A stretch of 64,000 nucleotides of DNA from Pseudomonas reactans (GCF_013385825.1 NZ_JACAPG010000018.1:62001-126000); one strand, 5' to 3'; positions 31,618-40,223 are shown, counted from the stretch's first letter. Numbers and translations: made by a program. The notes: generated by a model not told the origin, from the letters alone.

Positions 31618-33513
31618 ATGCACAACGATCATTTCAGCCGCCATGCCCAGCAAGTCCTCACCGTGGCGCATGGCCGCGACCCGTCTAGCGATCCGTCCAT
31701 CGCCCGCTCCTGGCTGCGTTGCCTGGAGGACTACCACCTCGACCCTGCGCAAACCATTGCACCCACTGTGCTTGAACATGGTCGCTTGCTGGAAAGCCGC
31801 GAGCGCCTGCAACAAGTGCTGCACATCGCCGGCAGTGAGATGAACAGCCTGCATCAACAGCTCTCCGGCGCTGGGCATGCTGTGTTGCTCACGGATGCAC
31901 GCGGTGTGATCCTCAACTGTGTCACCGCGCCGTCCGAGCGCAAGATCTTCGAGCGTGCCGGGTTGTGGCTGGGTGCCGACTGGAGTGAGGCCTGCGAGGG
32001 CACCAACGGCATCGGCACCTGCCTGGTGGAGCGCCAATCCCTGACCATTCATCGTGACGAACACTTCCGCGGCCGGCATACCGGGCTGACCTGCTCGGCG
32101 AGCCCGGTGTTCGACCCTCATGGGGATCTGCTGGCGGTGTTGGATGTGTCCTCGGCGCGGGAGGCGGTGTCGCGCCAAAGCCAGTTCCACACGATGGCGC
32201 TGGTGAACCTGTCGGCGAAGATGATCGAGAGTTGTTACTTCCTGCGTCATTTCGAAAACCATTGGCTGCTGCGTTTTCATCTGCAGGCGGAGTCGGTGGG
32301 GTTGTTCAGTGAAGGGCTATTGGCGTTCGATGGCGAAGGGCGAATTTGCGCAGTGAACCAAAGTGCCCTGAACCTCCTTGGGCAGTTGCGGGGCGGTTTG
32401 CTGGGACAGCCTGTGGAGGGTTTTTTCGACTGCTCCCTGGATCAATTGCTCGGCCGCGCCAGCGCCAATGCCACGGCCAGTTGGCCGTTGCGCACGCGGG
32501 ATGGCCGGCAGCTATTTGCGGCTTTACGGGGCCAGATGCGCAGCGTCCCAACGCCTGTCGCCAAACCTGCTGTAGTTGAGCAACCGCGCCGCGGCATCTG
32601 TCTGGGCGATCCGGCGTTGCAAAAGGATTTTAGCAAGGCACTCCGGGTCTTCGAACGTGATGTACCGCTGTTGATCAATGGCGAAACCGGTTCCGGCAAA
32701 GAGGCCTTCGCCAAGGCGGTGCACCTGGCCAGCCAGCGTGCTGACAAGGCGTTCGTCGCACTCAACTGCGCCGCCATCCCGGAAAGTCTGATCGAAAGCG
32801 AGCTGTTCGGCTATCGCGGCGGCAGCTTTACCGGCGCGCGTAAGGAGGGCATGCAAGGCAAGTTGCAACAGGCCGATGGAGGAACCTTGTTCCTCGATGA
32901 AATCGGCGATATGCCCTTGGCGCTGCAAACCCGTCTATTAAGGGTGCTGGAGGATAGGCTGGTGGTGCCGATTGGTGGTGAGCCCCAGGCCGTCAACGTC
33001 AGAGTTATCAGTGCCACTCACCGCAATTTACTGGAGCGTGTGCAGAACGGCAGTTTTCGCGAAGATCTGTATTACCGCCTCAACGGCCTGGAGGTCGGCT
33101 TGCCGCCTCTGCGCGAACGCCGTGACAGGCCTCAGTTGCTGGACTTCCTGCTGGCAGAAGAGTCCGCCGGGCAAGTGGTCAGCCTCGAATCCGGTGCGCG
33201 TCAGACGTTGCTGGCGTTTGCCTGGCCGGGCAATGTCCGCCAGATGCGTACGGTATTGCGCACATTGGTGGCGCTATGTGATGACGGGCGGATAGGGCTG
33301 TCAGATCTGCCGGCGGTGTTCCGTCAGGCATCCGTGCAAACAGCCATCAAGTCGCCTCTGGGGGACGCCGAGCGCCAAACCCTGTTGGCGACGCTGGAAC
33401 GTCAGCACTGGCATATGACGCAAGTCGCCGAGCACTTGGGTGTCAGCCGCAATACCTTGTATCGCAAGTTACGTAAGCATGGGATCACACGCGCTGCGGC
33501 AGGGGAAAGTTGA
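31618..33513 (+). CDS. sigma-54-dependent transcriptional activator, AcoR/EatR type
   Basis: 631 residues. N-terminal AcoR-like lead (RSWLRCLEDYHLDPAQ), a GAF domain to about residue 200 (GIGTCLVERQSLTIHR, FRGRHTGLTCSASPVFDP), a PAS-like part, then an AAA+ domain: Walker A GETGSGKE, the sigma-54 contact loop as GSFTGA instead of the usual GAFTGA, Walker B GGTLFLDEIGDM, and a Fis-type HTH at the end (MTQVAEHLGVSRNTLYRKLR). Divergent from the aldehyde dehydrogenase gene and its -24/-12 promoter. Ethanolamine or acetaldehyde is the likely signal. Confidence 0.92.
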   Translation: MHNDHFSRHAQQVLTVAHGRDPSSDPSIARSWLRCLEDYHLDPAQTIAPTVLEHGRLLESRERLQQVLHIAGSEMNSLHQQLSGAGHAVLLTDARGVILNCVTAPSERKIFERAGLWLGADWSEACEGTNGIGTCLVERQSLTIHRDEHFRGRHTGLTCSASPVFDPHGDLLAVLDVSSAREAVSRQSQFHTMALVNLSAKMIESCYFLRHFENHWLLRFHLQAESVGLFSEGLLAFDGEGRICAVNQSALNLLGQLRGGLLGQPVEGFFDCSLDQLLGRASANATASWPLRTRDGRQLFAALRGQMRSVPTPVAKPAVVEQPRRGICLGDPALQKDFSKALRVFERDVPLLINGETGSGKEAFAKAVHLASQRADKAFVALNCAAIPESLIESELFGYRGGSFTGARKEGMQGKLQQADGGTLFLDEIGDMPLALQTRLLRVLEDRLVVPIGGEPQAVNVRVISATHRNLLERVQNGSFREDLYYRLNGLEVGLPPLRERRDRPQLLDFLLAEESAGQVVSLESGARQTLLAFAWPGNVRQMRTVLRTLVALCDDGRIGLSDLPAVFRQASVQTAIKSPLGDAERQTLLATLERQHWHMTQVAEHLGVSRNTLYRKLRKHGITRAAAGES

Positions 33514-33627
33514 GAGGGTATTCAGCGATCGTAGCCGTAAGTTTTAATGCGCTGAGATAATCAGTCTTGTGACGCTTATATTATTAAGTTTGAAGTGCCC
33601 TACGCGCAGTGTTGGGGTGTTCTGATA

Positions 33628-33656
33628 GGAACGGATCTGCGCAAGTTGTTCACTCA
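33628..33656 (+). promoter_or_regulatory. hrp-box-like promoter before the orphan gene
   Basis: GGAACG, sixteen bases, then TCACTCA. The HrpL consensus is GGAACC-N15/16-CCACNNA; this has the exact spacing and one mismatch in each box. It lies 56 bp before the preferred ATG at 33712 on the same strand. Chance match cannot be excluded. Confidence 0.45.
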
Positions 33657-33711
33657 GTTAAGGCACCTGCAATCGGTGTTTCAAATAATAAAAGTCACTT
33701 GGGTGAATACG

Positions 33712-34755
33712 ATGATAATTACAACACCAACCGTTCCCTTTATTCCTGTACAGCCCACTTTGGTGGAGAAGTCCCCCGCTCCGGCTGTCGACCCTAACTC
33801 TGAGGCCCAGGACCAATCTCTGAATCGTTCCAAAAGGGCATTGAAAGGTTTTTCGTGGTTTGGACGGCGGTCCCCGTCGCCTCCTGCGCTGCCCCCTGCG
33901 CTGCCGGCGTCCGTGCTCAAGCCGCCGGCGCCTAAACCTTTGCCCAAGGCTGGTCCTTCTCCGAAGCCCGGTCAGCATCCACCGGTGGACGGGTTCAAGG
34001 GAGCGGGGCAGACAGTCATCGTTGCCAATAAGATCAAAGCCAATGATGATTTGTTGATGGCTGGCTTACGCAAACAAGCGCCGATCAGCGTCGCTGAGGC
34101 CACCAAGCGATTGATCGACGCTGAGAGCCTGGTCAAGTCCGGAGTGATTGCTACAGGGCCCAACGCTAGCCGTGTCGCCCGTGATGCGTTTATCAGTGCG
34201 GGTATCACAGGGCTGGTCAGCGCGCCTATCAATGTCGCAGCCTACGCGGGCTCTGTCGCTACGGGGGAGGCGATCAAGGCTACCTATGCCCCAGGGGTTT
34301 TACCGCCGCCCTTTTTGCCGGGAGCCACCAGCCAGTCGAAGACCCCAGCCTCTACTTCGTCGAGCGAACCTGTGCTGTCGACAGCAGATCCGATCAGTGC
34401 ACAAGTGGATGAAGTTGAAATGAAGTTGCTGGGGATGGCCTCCACCGTGATGTTTACGCTCGGAGATACCAGTAGTGTATTTACGAAAAATGATAGTTGG
34501 CCAACCGATACTGCCGGACGCTTAGATAACCTCGAAAAGTTGCTCGGTCTATCAGAGCAACATCTGAAAAAGGCCACTCGGCAAAATGGCTTGATTTTCA
34601 AACCTTATAAGCCTGGAGAGCCGATACCTACCGACCCGAAAGGACGCCTTAACCTGATTGAAAAGAAACTCGAGCGCATGACTGAGGCTTATGAAAGGTT
34701 GCGATTTCTCGCTGCGATGAAAGACGGCAATAATAAAGCTGACGGCACCGTCTGA
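33712..34755 (+). CDS. orphan low-GC gene, proline-rich protein with C-terminal helical repeats; possible secreted effector
   Basis: 347 residues from MIITTPTVPFIPVQPTLVEK; starts at 33595 or GTG 33703 are possible but the promoter-like site favours the ATG. Residues 1-120 are rich in Pro, Ser and basic residues, with no acidic residue in the first 18 and five Ser in the first 50, a composition seen in type III substrates. A small-residue hydrophobic segment follows near 160-190 (ISAGITGLVSAPINVAAYAG). The C-terminus repeats a unit: PTDTAGRLDNLEKLLGL and PTDPKGRLNLIEKKLER, with a weaker third copy before them. GC is lower than in the flanking genes. I recognise no family; secretion is inference. 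Confidence 0.62.
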   Translation: MIITTPTVPFIPVQPTLVEKSPAPAVDPNSEAQDQSLNRSKRALKGFSWFGRRSPSPPALPPALPASVLKPPAPKPLPKAGPSPKPGQHPPVDGFKGAGQTVIVANKIKANDDLLMAGLRKQAPISVAEATKRLIDAESLVKSGVIATGPNASRVARDAFISAGITGLVSAPINVAAYAGSVATGEAIKATYAPGVLPPPFLPGATSQSKTPASTSSSEPVLSTADPISAQVDEVEMKLLGMASTVMFTLGDTSSVFTKNDSWPTDTAGRLDNLEKLLGLSEQHLKKATRQNGLIFKPYKPGEPIPTDPKGRLNLIEKKLERMTEAYERLRFLAAMKDGNNKADGTV

Positions 34756-34760
34756 AAGCG

Positions 34761-34805
34761 CCAGGGCCGAGCGAAGTGCCCACCTGCTCTTCGTTCGGCC
34801 CCTGG
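34761..34805. terminator. long hairpin after the orphan gene
   Basis: CCAGGGCCGAGCGAAG at 34761-34776 pairs with CTTCGTTCGGCCCCTGG at 34789-34805 (one G-U and one extra base). No U-run follows, so termination would be imperfect. It is the only structure between the orphan gene and mpl. Confidence 0.55.
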
Positions 34806-34870
34806 CCGTATAAAAGGTGCGATTTGCCCCTCCCTGCGCTAACCTGCCTCGATGTTTTACGAGGTTGACT

Positions 34871-36220
34871 ATGCACATTCATATTCTCGGTATTTGCGGC
34901 ACGTTCATGGGCTCGATGGCGGTTCTGGCCAAAGAGCTGGGCCATCACGTGACAGGCTCCGACGCCAATGTCTATCCGCCCATGAGCACGCAACTCGAGG
35001 CCCAGGGCATCGAGCTGACCCAAGGCTACGACCCATCGCAATTCGACCCGGTCCCGGACCTGGTGGTGATCGGCAATGCTATGTCCCGTGGCAACCCGGC
35101 GGTCGAGTACGTACTCAATAAAGGTTTGCCTTATGTGTCTGGCCCGCAGTGGCTGGCCGACCATGTGCTGCAAGGCCGCTGGGTACTCGCGGTCGCTGGC
35201 ACTCACGGCAAGACCACCACCAGCAGCATGCTGGCCTGGGTGCTGGAACATGCGGGCATGAGCCCGGGCTTCCTGATCGGCGGCGTGCCGCAGAATTTCT
35301 CGGTGTCGGCGCGTCTGGGCGACACGCCGTTCTTTGTGATCGAGGCAGATGAATACGACAGCGCCTTCTTCGACAAGCGCTCCAAGTTCGTTCACTACCG
35401 CCCGCGCACGGCGATCCTGAACAACCTGGAGTTCGATCACGCCGACATCTTCCCCGATTTGCCGGCTATCGAGCGTCAGTTCCACCACCTGGTGCGTACT
35501 ATTCCGAGCGAAGGCCTGGTGATCCACCCGACCACCGAACCCGCCTTGCAACGTGTGATCGAGATGGGCTGCTGGACCCCGGTGCAAACCACCGGCGCGG
35601 GCGGGCAGTGGCAGGTCAGGCTGCTCAGCGAAGACGGTTCCAGATTTGAAGTGCTGTTCGAAGGCCAAGCCCAAGGCATCGTCGAGTGGGACATGACCGG
35701 CCAGCACAACGTTGCCAACGCCTTGGTCACCCTGGCGGCTGCGCGGCATGTGGGCGTGGTGCCGTCCATGGGCATTGCCGCGTTGAGCGCTTTCAAAAGC
35801 GTGAAGCGCCGCATGGAAAAAGTCGCTGATGTGAATGGGGTTACCATTTATGACGACTTTGCCCACCACCCCACGGCCATTGCTACTACGTTGGATGGCC
35901 TGCGCAAACGTGTCGGCGATGCGCCGATCATCGCGATTGTCGAGCCACGCTCCAACTCCATGAAGCTCGGTGCCCACCGCGATGGCCTGCCAGAAAGCGT
36001 CAATGATGCCGACCAAGTGGTCTGGTACGCGCCGGCCAACCTCGGCTGGGATCTGCCGGCGATTGCTGCCCTGTGCACCGTGCCCTCCATCGTCTGCGAC
36101 TCCATCGAAGGCATCATTGAGCACGTCAAGCACCAGGCCAAGCCGGGCACCCACGTGGTGGTCATGAGCAACGGCGGCTTTGGTGGCCTGCACGGCAAAC
36201 TGGCCGAGGCGCTGAAATGA
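34871..36220 (+). CDS. mpl: UDP-N-acetylmuramate:L-alanyl-gamma-D-glutamyl-meso-diaminopimelate ligase
   Basis: Recycling ligase that reattaches the tripeptide from old cell wall to UDP-MurNAc. 449 residues from MHIHILGICGTFMGSMAVLA; the start at 34817 is discarded. Mur-ligase motifs: AGTHGKTTTSSMLAWVLEHA (ATP loop), EADEYDSAFFDKRSKF, the GQHNVANALVTLAAARH segment and YDDFAHHPTAI. Its stop overlaps ubiX as ATGA, the usual mpl-ubiX pair in Pseudomonas. Confidence 0.96.
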   Translation: MHIHILGICGTFMGSMAVLAKELGHHVTGSDANVYPPMSTQLEAQGIELTQGYDPSQFDPVPDLVVIGNAMSRGNPAVEYVLNKGLPYVSGPQWLADHVLQGRWVLAVAGTHGKTTTSSMLAWVLEHAGMSPGFLIGGVPQNFSVSARLGDTPFFVIEADEYDSAFFDKRSKFVHYRPRTAILNNLEFDHADIFPDLPAIERQFHHLVRTIPSEGLVIHPTTEPALQRVIEMGCWTPVQTTGAGGQWQVRLLSEDGSRFEVLFEGQAQGIVEWDMTGQHNVANALVTLAAARHVGVVPSMGIAALSAFKSVKRRMEKVADVNGVTIYDDFAHHPTAIATTLDGLRKRVGDAPIIAIVEPRSNSMKLGAHRDGLPESVNDADQVVWYAPANLGWDLPAIAALCTVPSIVCDSIEGIIEHVKHQAKPGTHVVVMSNGGFGGLHGKLAEALK

Positions 36221-36846
36221 GTGGCCCGGAACGCGTCACCCTGGCGATGACCGGCGCCTCCGGTGCGCCTTATGGTTTGCGTTTGCTGGATTGTCTGGTG
36301 CGTGAAGACCGTGAGGTGCACTTCCTGATCTCCAAGGCCGCGCAACTGGTGATGGCCACCGAGACCGACGTGGCGCTGCCGCCCAAGGTACAGACGATGC
36401 AGGCCTTCCTCACCGAATACACCGGTGCGGCGGCGGGGCAGATCAAGGTCTACGGCAAAGAGGACTGGATGTCGCCCGTGGCGTCTGGTTCGGGTGCGCC
36501 GGCAGCGATGGTGGTGGTGCCGTGTTCCACTGGGACGTTGTCGGCGATTGCCACGGGTGCCTGCAACAACCTGATCGAGCGCGCAGCGGACGTGACCTTG
36601 AAGGAGCGTCGCCAGTTGATCCTGGTGCCCCGTGAAGCGCCGTATTCGAGCATTCACCTGGAACACATGCTCAAGCTGTCGAACATGGGCGTGACGATTC
36701 TGCCGGCCTCGCCGGGTTTTTATCACCAGCCGCAGACCATCGATGACCTGGTGGATTTTGTGGTGGCGCGCATTCTCAATCTGCTGAACATCCCTCAAGA
36801 CATGCTGCCGCGTTGGGGCGAGCACCATTTGAGCAGCGATGAATAA
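36217..36846 (+). CDS. ubiX: flavin prenyltransferase
   Basis: Makes prenylated FMN, the cofactor of UbiD decarboxylases in ubiquinone synthesis. 209 residues. N-terminal flavoprotein loop TLAMTGASGAPYGLRLLDCL, then SGSGAPAAMVVVPCSTGTLS, NNLIERAADVTLKERRQLIL with the catalytic region PREAPYSSIHLEHMLKLSNM. Full length. Couples to mpl upstream and overlaps the next small lipoprotein gene by eight bases. Confidence 0.96.
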   Translation: MSGPERVTLAMTGASGAPYGLRLLDCLVREDREVHFLISKAAQLVMATETDVALPPKVQTMQAFLTEYTGAAAGQIKVYGKEDWMSPVASGSGAPAAMVVVPCSTGTLSAIATGACNNLIERAADVTLKERRQLILVPREAPYSSIHLEHMLKLSNMGVTILPASPGFYHQPQTIDDLVDFVVARILNLLNIPQDMLPRWGEHHLSSDE

Positions 36847-37123
36847 GCCGCTGCTGATCCTGCTGGCGCTGCAACTGACGGGCTGCGCCACGGCGCGCAC
36901 GTTGGACGCGGCGCAACCTGGCGCGCCGGTGGTGTATGCCGGTACGAGGTTGGATTTGTATGCAATGAATGGCGGTTGCTGTGCCAAAGACCGGTTTGGT
37001 GCCGAGGCGCCGGCTTATCCCGGTGTGGATCTGCCGGCGAGTGCGTTGCTTGATACCTTGTTGTTGCCGCTGTCGGTGTTGACGGTGTTGGGAGTTGGCT
37101 TCAACGCTACAGGCGGCTTGTAG
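36839..37123 (+). CDS. YceK/YidQ-like small lipoprotein
   Basis: 94 residues, lipobox LQLTGC at the N-terminus (Cys 16). VYAGTRLDLYAMNGGCC and the hydrophobic C-terminal segment LLDTLLLPLSVLTVLG fit the YceK/YidQ (DUF1375) lipoproteins, of unknown function. The start overlaps ubiX. The stop codon TAG at 37121-37123 is part of the REP arm GTAGGAGCGAG, so the repeat now closes the reading frame. Confidence 0.85.
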   Translation: MNKPLLILLALQLTGCATARTLDAAQPGAPVVYAGTRLDLYAMNGGCCAKDRFGAEAPAYPGVDLPASALLDTLLLPLSVLTVLGVGFNATGGL

Positions 37124-37218
37124 GAGCGAGCTTGCTCGCGAAGATCGTTAACGAAAACGCGGGTGTCCTGGAAGAACTCGGCGCCTGTGCGTTCTTCGCG
37201 AGCAAGCTCGCTCCTACA
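37120..37218. repeat. REPIN (GAGCGAGCTTGCTCGC type)
   Basis: Same family as those at 4449 and 40224 but with its inner part in reverse orientation (ATCGTTAACGA near the left arm). The left arm supplies the stop codon of the lipoprotein gene, and the right arm ends 16 bp before the stop of the convergent gene. Confidence 0.92.
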
Positions 37219-37233
37219 GGTATTTGAAACCTA

Positions 37234-37875
37234 TTATTTGCCGAGTTTGCGCAACTCATCCGACTCCACCACCCGCACCCCATCCTGCTCTTCCAGCGCC
37301 AGGCGCCACATGGCCCGGGCCAGTTCGCACACTTCGATGCCGCGGTATTTGCCAGGAATCAGCTTCGACAACGGCCCGGCCAGTTGTTCGGCCAAACGTG
37401 GTTCCAGTCGTTCCCCCAACAGCAACGATGGCCGCACGATGGTCAGTTGTGGCCAGTCCTGGGCTTTCAAGGCCTCTTCCATTTCCCCTTTGACGCGGTT
37501 GTAGAAGATCGAGGATTTCGGGTCGGCGCCAATTGCACTGATCACGATCAGGTGGCGTGCGCCCATTTCCCGCGCGCGTTTGGCGAAGGCCACGACCATG
37601 TCCAGGTCGACGGCGCGAAACGCCGCTTCGGAGCCCGCTTGTTTGAGGGTGGTGCCCAGGCAGCAGAAGGCGATATCCACCTGGCCACTCAGTTGCGGCA
37701 GGAACACCGCCGGGTCGCCCACCGGGTTTTCCAGGTGCGGGTGTTCGGCCAATGGCTTGCGGCTGGGTGCAAGTACGCGGGTGACGGTGGGTTCGTTGAG
37801 CAGGCGATCGAGCAGGTGTTCGCCGGTAAGGCCGGAGGCTCCGGCGAGCAAGATATGCTGAGGCGTCAGGTACAT
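37234..37875 (-). CDS. NAD(P)-binding atypical SDR-like oxidoreductase
   Basis: 213 residues. Rossmann opening HILLAGASGLTGEHLLDRLL with the GxxGxxG pattern, DIAFCCLGTT, and the SDR-like HLIVISAIGADPKSSIFYNRVKGEMEE where Tyr and Lys (Y-xxx-K) are spaced as in the active site. Similar to short, atypical SDR proteins that act on NADP(H)-linked or structural roles; substrate unknown. Not linked by overlap to its neighbours. Confidence 0.82.
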   Translation of the reverse strand: MYLTPQHILLAGASGLTGEHLLDRLLNEPTVTRVLAPSRKPLAEHPHLENPVGDPAVFLPQLSGQVDIAFCCLGTTLKQAGSEAAFRAVDLDMVVAFAKRAREMGARHLIVISAIGADPKSSIFYNRVKGEMEEALKAQDWPQLTIVRPSLLLGERLEPRLAEQLAGPLSKLIPGKYRGIEVCELARAMWRLALEEQDGVRVVESDELRKLGK

Positions 37876-37904
37876 GGTGTTTCCCCCTTGTTACACAGTT
37901 CAGC

Positions 37905-39623
37905 TTAGTTGCCTTTGGCTTCCTTGCTATTCATTGAGACGCTTTCGAGCGCCTTTCGTGCCTGCTGTTTGCGTAATAATTGCCAATGGGCGATCACGCC
38001 CTTGGGGGCCCAGATCTGCGGTTCGGAGGCTTCGAAGTTGTCCGCCTGTTCGCGTTCGGCCACATGCAGTTGTGCCAGCTTGAAGGCTTGCTGCAAGTCG
38101 TCGGTCTGGTTGAAGGCCTGGGCGAAGAGGGCGTCGCCAAAGTAGGTGAAGTCGGCTTCTTCCGAGCAACCGAAGGACACGCGGTCGGCGCGGGAAGCGG
38201 TCATGATCAGGGTACGCTCGTCCTTCAAGGCCGGGATGAAACCACCGGAATAGCAGGCGGAAATCACCACGATCTTGTCGCGGTTCTTCAGCGGTGCCAG
38301 CACGGCGGCCAACTCATCGGCGGGCAGGTCGGCCAACTCCATGCGCGGTTGGTCGAGCACCAGTTCGTGTTCGTGGGTGCCGTGGCTGGTCATGTAGATA
38401 AACACCAGGTCTTCCGGCCCGGTGCGGTCGGCCAGGGTCTGCACGGCGCGGCGCAGGCTTTCGCGAGTGGCCAGCGGGCGGTCGGCAATGTGGTCGCGGT
38501 GGTTGACCAGGCGAATCTGCCCCCGTGCACCGAAACGGGTGGCGAGCATGTTGCTGACGTAATCGGCTTCGCGCAGGAACACGCTCTGCTTGCCGTCGCC
38601 GGCCACGGCCAGGGTGTACAGCTCCACGGCCGGTGTGGAGGCGGGCACGGCGGCCAGGGCGGCGTCGAGCAAGCGGCCCTGGGCGAGCACGCCGATTTCC
38701 AGCGGGTCGGGCAGCAGTTTGCCGTCGGCGTCCCGCACGCGCATGCCGTTGACCCAGGTGCCGGCCTGTACGGTGCCGTCGGTGAGGACCAGGGTGCCTT
38801 TGCCTTGATAGCTGTCGCTGTCGAAACCGCCGATATAGAAGCTGCCGTCGGTGAGGTTCAGGCGGCCTTCGCCGGTGAAACGCCAATCGCTGAACTGGCC
38901 GACATAGTGGCTGCCGTCGACGCCGATCAATTCGCCCTTGCCGCTGAGCGCGCCTTCCTTGAACTGGCCGATCCACACGTCGCCGTCGGCGTTCTCATAG
39001 CGGCCCTTGCCGTTCAGTTGGTTTTGTTTGAACTGGCCGACATAGATGTCGCCGTCGGCGCTGTTGAACGTGCCATTGCCTTCCAACTGGCCATCGACAA
39101 AGTGGCCGCTGAACTGGTTGCCACTGTCGTCGTTACGCTGGCCTTCGCCATTCGGCTTGCCGTGGGCGAACTGGCCCTGGTATTGGCTGCCGTCGGCCAG
39201 CTCCAGGCGACCGAGCCCGGAATACTGGTCGTCCTTGAACTCGCCGCGATAGGTCATCTGCCCCTCTTTGAGGGTGCCTTCACCGTTGCGTCGACCGTTC
39301 TTGAAGCCGCCCACATAGTGGCTGCCCGCCGTGGTCAGGCTGCCCTGGCCGTCGAACAGGCCTTGCTGGAATTGGCCTTTATAGACTTCGCCATTGCTGC
39401 CATGCCATTCGCCCTGGCCATGCCACTGGCCTTTGTCGAACTGGCCGGCATACCAACTGCCGTTGGGGTAGTCCACGCGGCCCTGGCCTTGCAGCAAGCC
39501 ATCGACCACATCGCCCCGGTAACGGCCGCCGTCGGGCAGGCGCGCATCGGGCGGCAACAGCGATTCGCCGTCTCCGCAAGCGGTGAGCAACAGGGCAAGG
39601 GCGAGGGGAGCGAGTGGGCGCAT
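37905..39623 (-). CDS. lipoprotein with MORN repeats fused to a C13 (legumain/caspase-like) peptidase domain
   Basis: 572 residues from the lipoprotein start MRPLAPLALALLLTACGDGE (Cys 16); a longer frame from 39692 has a poor lead. About eleven MORN units run from residue 34 to 290 (pattern Y.GqF..G...G.G, e.g. HYVGGFKNGRRNGEGTL, IYVGQFKQNQLNGKGRY). The C-terminal part is a C13-type peptidase: His 414 in IYMTSHGTHEHE and Cys 457 in IVVISACYSGGFIPALK form the catalytic pair. Substrate and partner unknown. Outer-membrane or periplasmic location is likely from the lipobox. Confidence 0.88.
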   Translation of the reverse strand: MRPLAPLALALLLTACGDGESLLPPDARLPDGGRYRGDVVDGLLQGQGRVDYPNGSWYAGQFDKGQWHGQGEWHGSNGEVYKGQFQQGLFDGQGSLTTAGSHYVGGFKNGRRNGEGTLKEGQMTYRGEFKDDQYSGLGRLELADGSQYQGQFAHGKPNGEGQRNDDSGNQFSGHFVDGQLEGNGTFNSADGDIYVGQFKQNQLNGKGRYENADGDVWIGQFKEGALSGKGELIGVDGSHYVGQFSDWRFTGEGRLNLTDGSFYIGGFDSDSYQGKGTLVLTDGTVQAGTWVNGMRVRDADGKLLPDPLEIGVLAQGRLLDAALAAVPASTPAVELYTLAVAGDGKQSVFLREADYVSNMLATRFGARGQIRLVNHRDHIADRPLATRESLRRAVQTLADRTGPEDLVFIYMTSHGTHEHELVLDQPRMELADLPADELAAVLAPLKNRDKIVVISACYSGGFIPALKDERTLIMTASRADRVSFGCSEEADFTYFGDALFAQAFNQTDDLQQAFKLAQLHVAEREQADNFEASEPQIWAPKGVIAHWQLLRKQQARKALESVSMNSKEAKGN

Positions 39624-39728
39624 AGCGGGATCCGGATAATTGAGCGCCGAGTATGCCGCAGCTGCGAGTTTCATACATAAATTTACATACACTGTGGTGA
39701 GGTTTATATCCCCACCACAGGCGCGGGC

Positions 39729-40184
39729 TTACACGAAGTAGAGTGACAACGACTCGGCAATGTAAGCCGGTTTTTCCTGGCCTTCGATTTCCAGGGTGGC
39801 AGTGGCCTTGAGCAGCCATTGGCCGGGCTTTTTCTCGGTGACGTCATTGAGCGTCACGTTCAGGCGCACCTTGGAATTCACCTTGACCGGCTGGATGAAG
39901 CGCACGCTGTCCAGGCCATAGTTGACGGCCATCTTCAAGCCTTCGGGCACGATCAGCAGGTCTTCCATCAGCTTGGGCATCAGCGACAGCGACAGGAAAC
40001 CGTGGGCGATGGTGCTGCCGAACGGAGTTTGCGCGGCCTTGACCGGGTCGACGTGGATGAACTGATGATCGCCAGTGGCCTCTGCGAACAGGTTGATACG
40101 CGCCTGGTCGATGGTGAGCCATTCGGAACGTCCCAGTTCCTTGCCGACATAATCTTTGAGCTGCGCTACGGGTACATAGGGCAT
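39729..40184 (-). CDS. MaoC-like (R)-specific hydratase (hot-dog fold)
   Basis: 151 residues from MPYVPVAQLKDYVGKELGRS (SD AAGGAGAG on the minus strand just upstream). The hydratase motif DQARINLFAEATGDHQFIHV with the catalytic D..H pair, and TPFGSTIAHGFLSLSLMP, mark the MaoC family, which hydrates enoyl-CoA thioesters. No fatty-acid genes are next to it, so the exact substrate is open. Confidence 0.9.
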   Translation of the reverse strand: MPYVPVAQLKDYVGKELGRSEWLTIDQARINLFAEATGDHQFIHVDPVKAAQTPFGSTIAHGFLSLSLMPKLMEDLLIVPEGLKMAVNYGLDSVRFIQPVKVNSKVRLNVTLNDVTEKKPGQWLLKATATLEIEGQEKPAYIAESLSLYFV

Positions 40185-40223
40185 TGCGTCTCTCCTTGGT
40201 TCATCGGTGTGTTCTCCAGCCAC

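Noticed and set aside
37980..39680. 566-codon plus-strand frame opposite the MORN/C13 gene
   Set aside because: Repetitive valine/alanine/leucine text that mirrors the MORN repeats on the other strand; the lipoprotein gene explains the locus.
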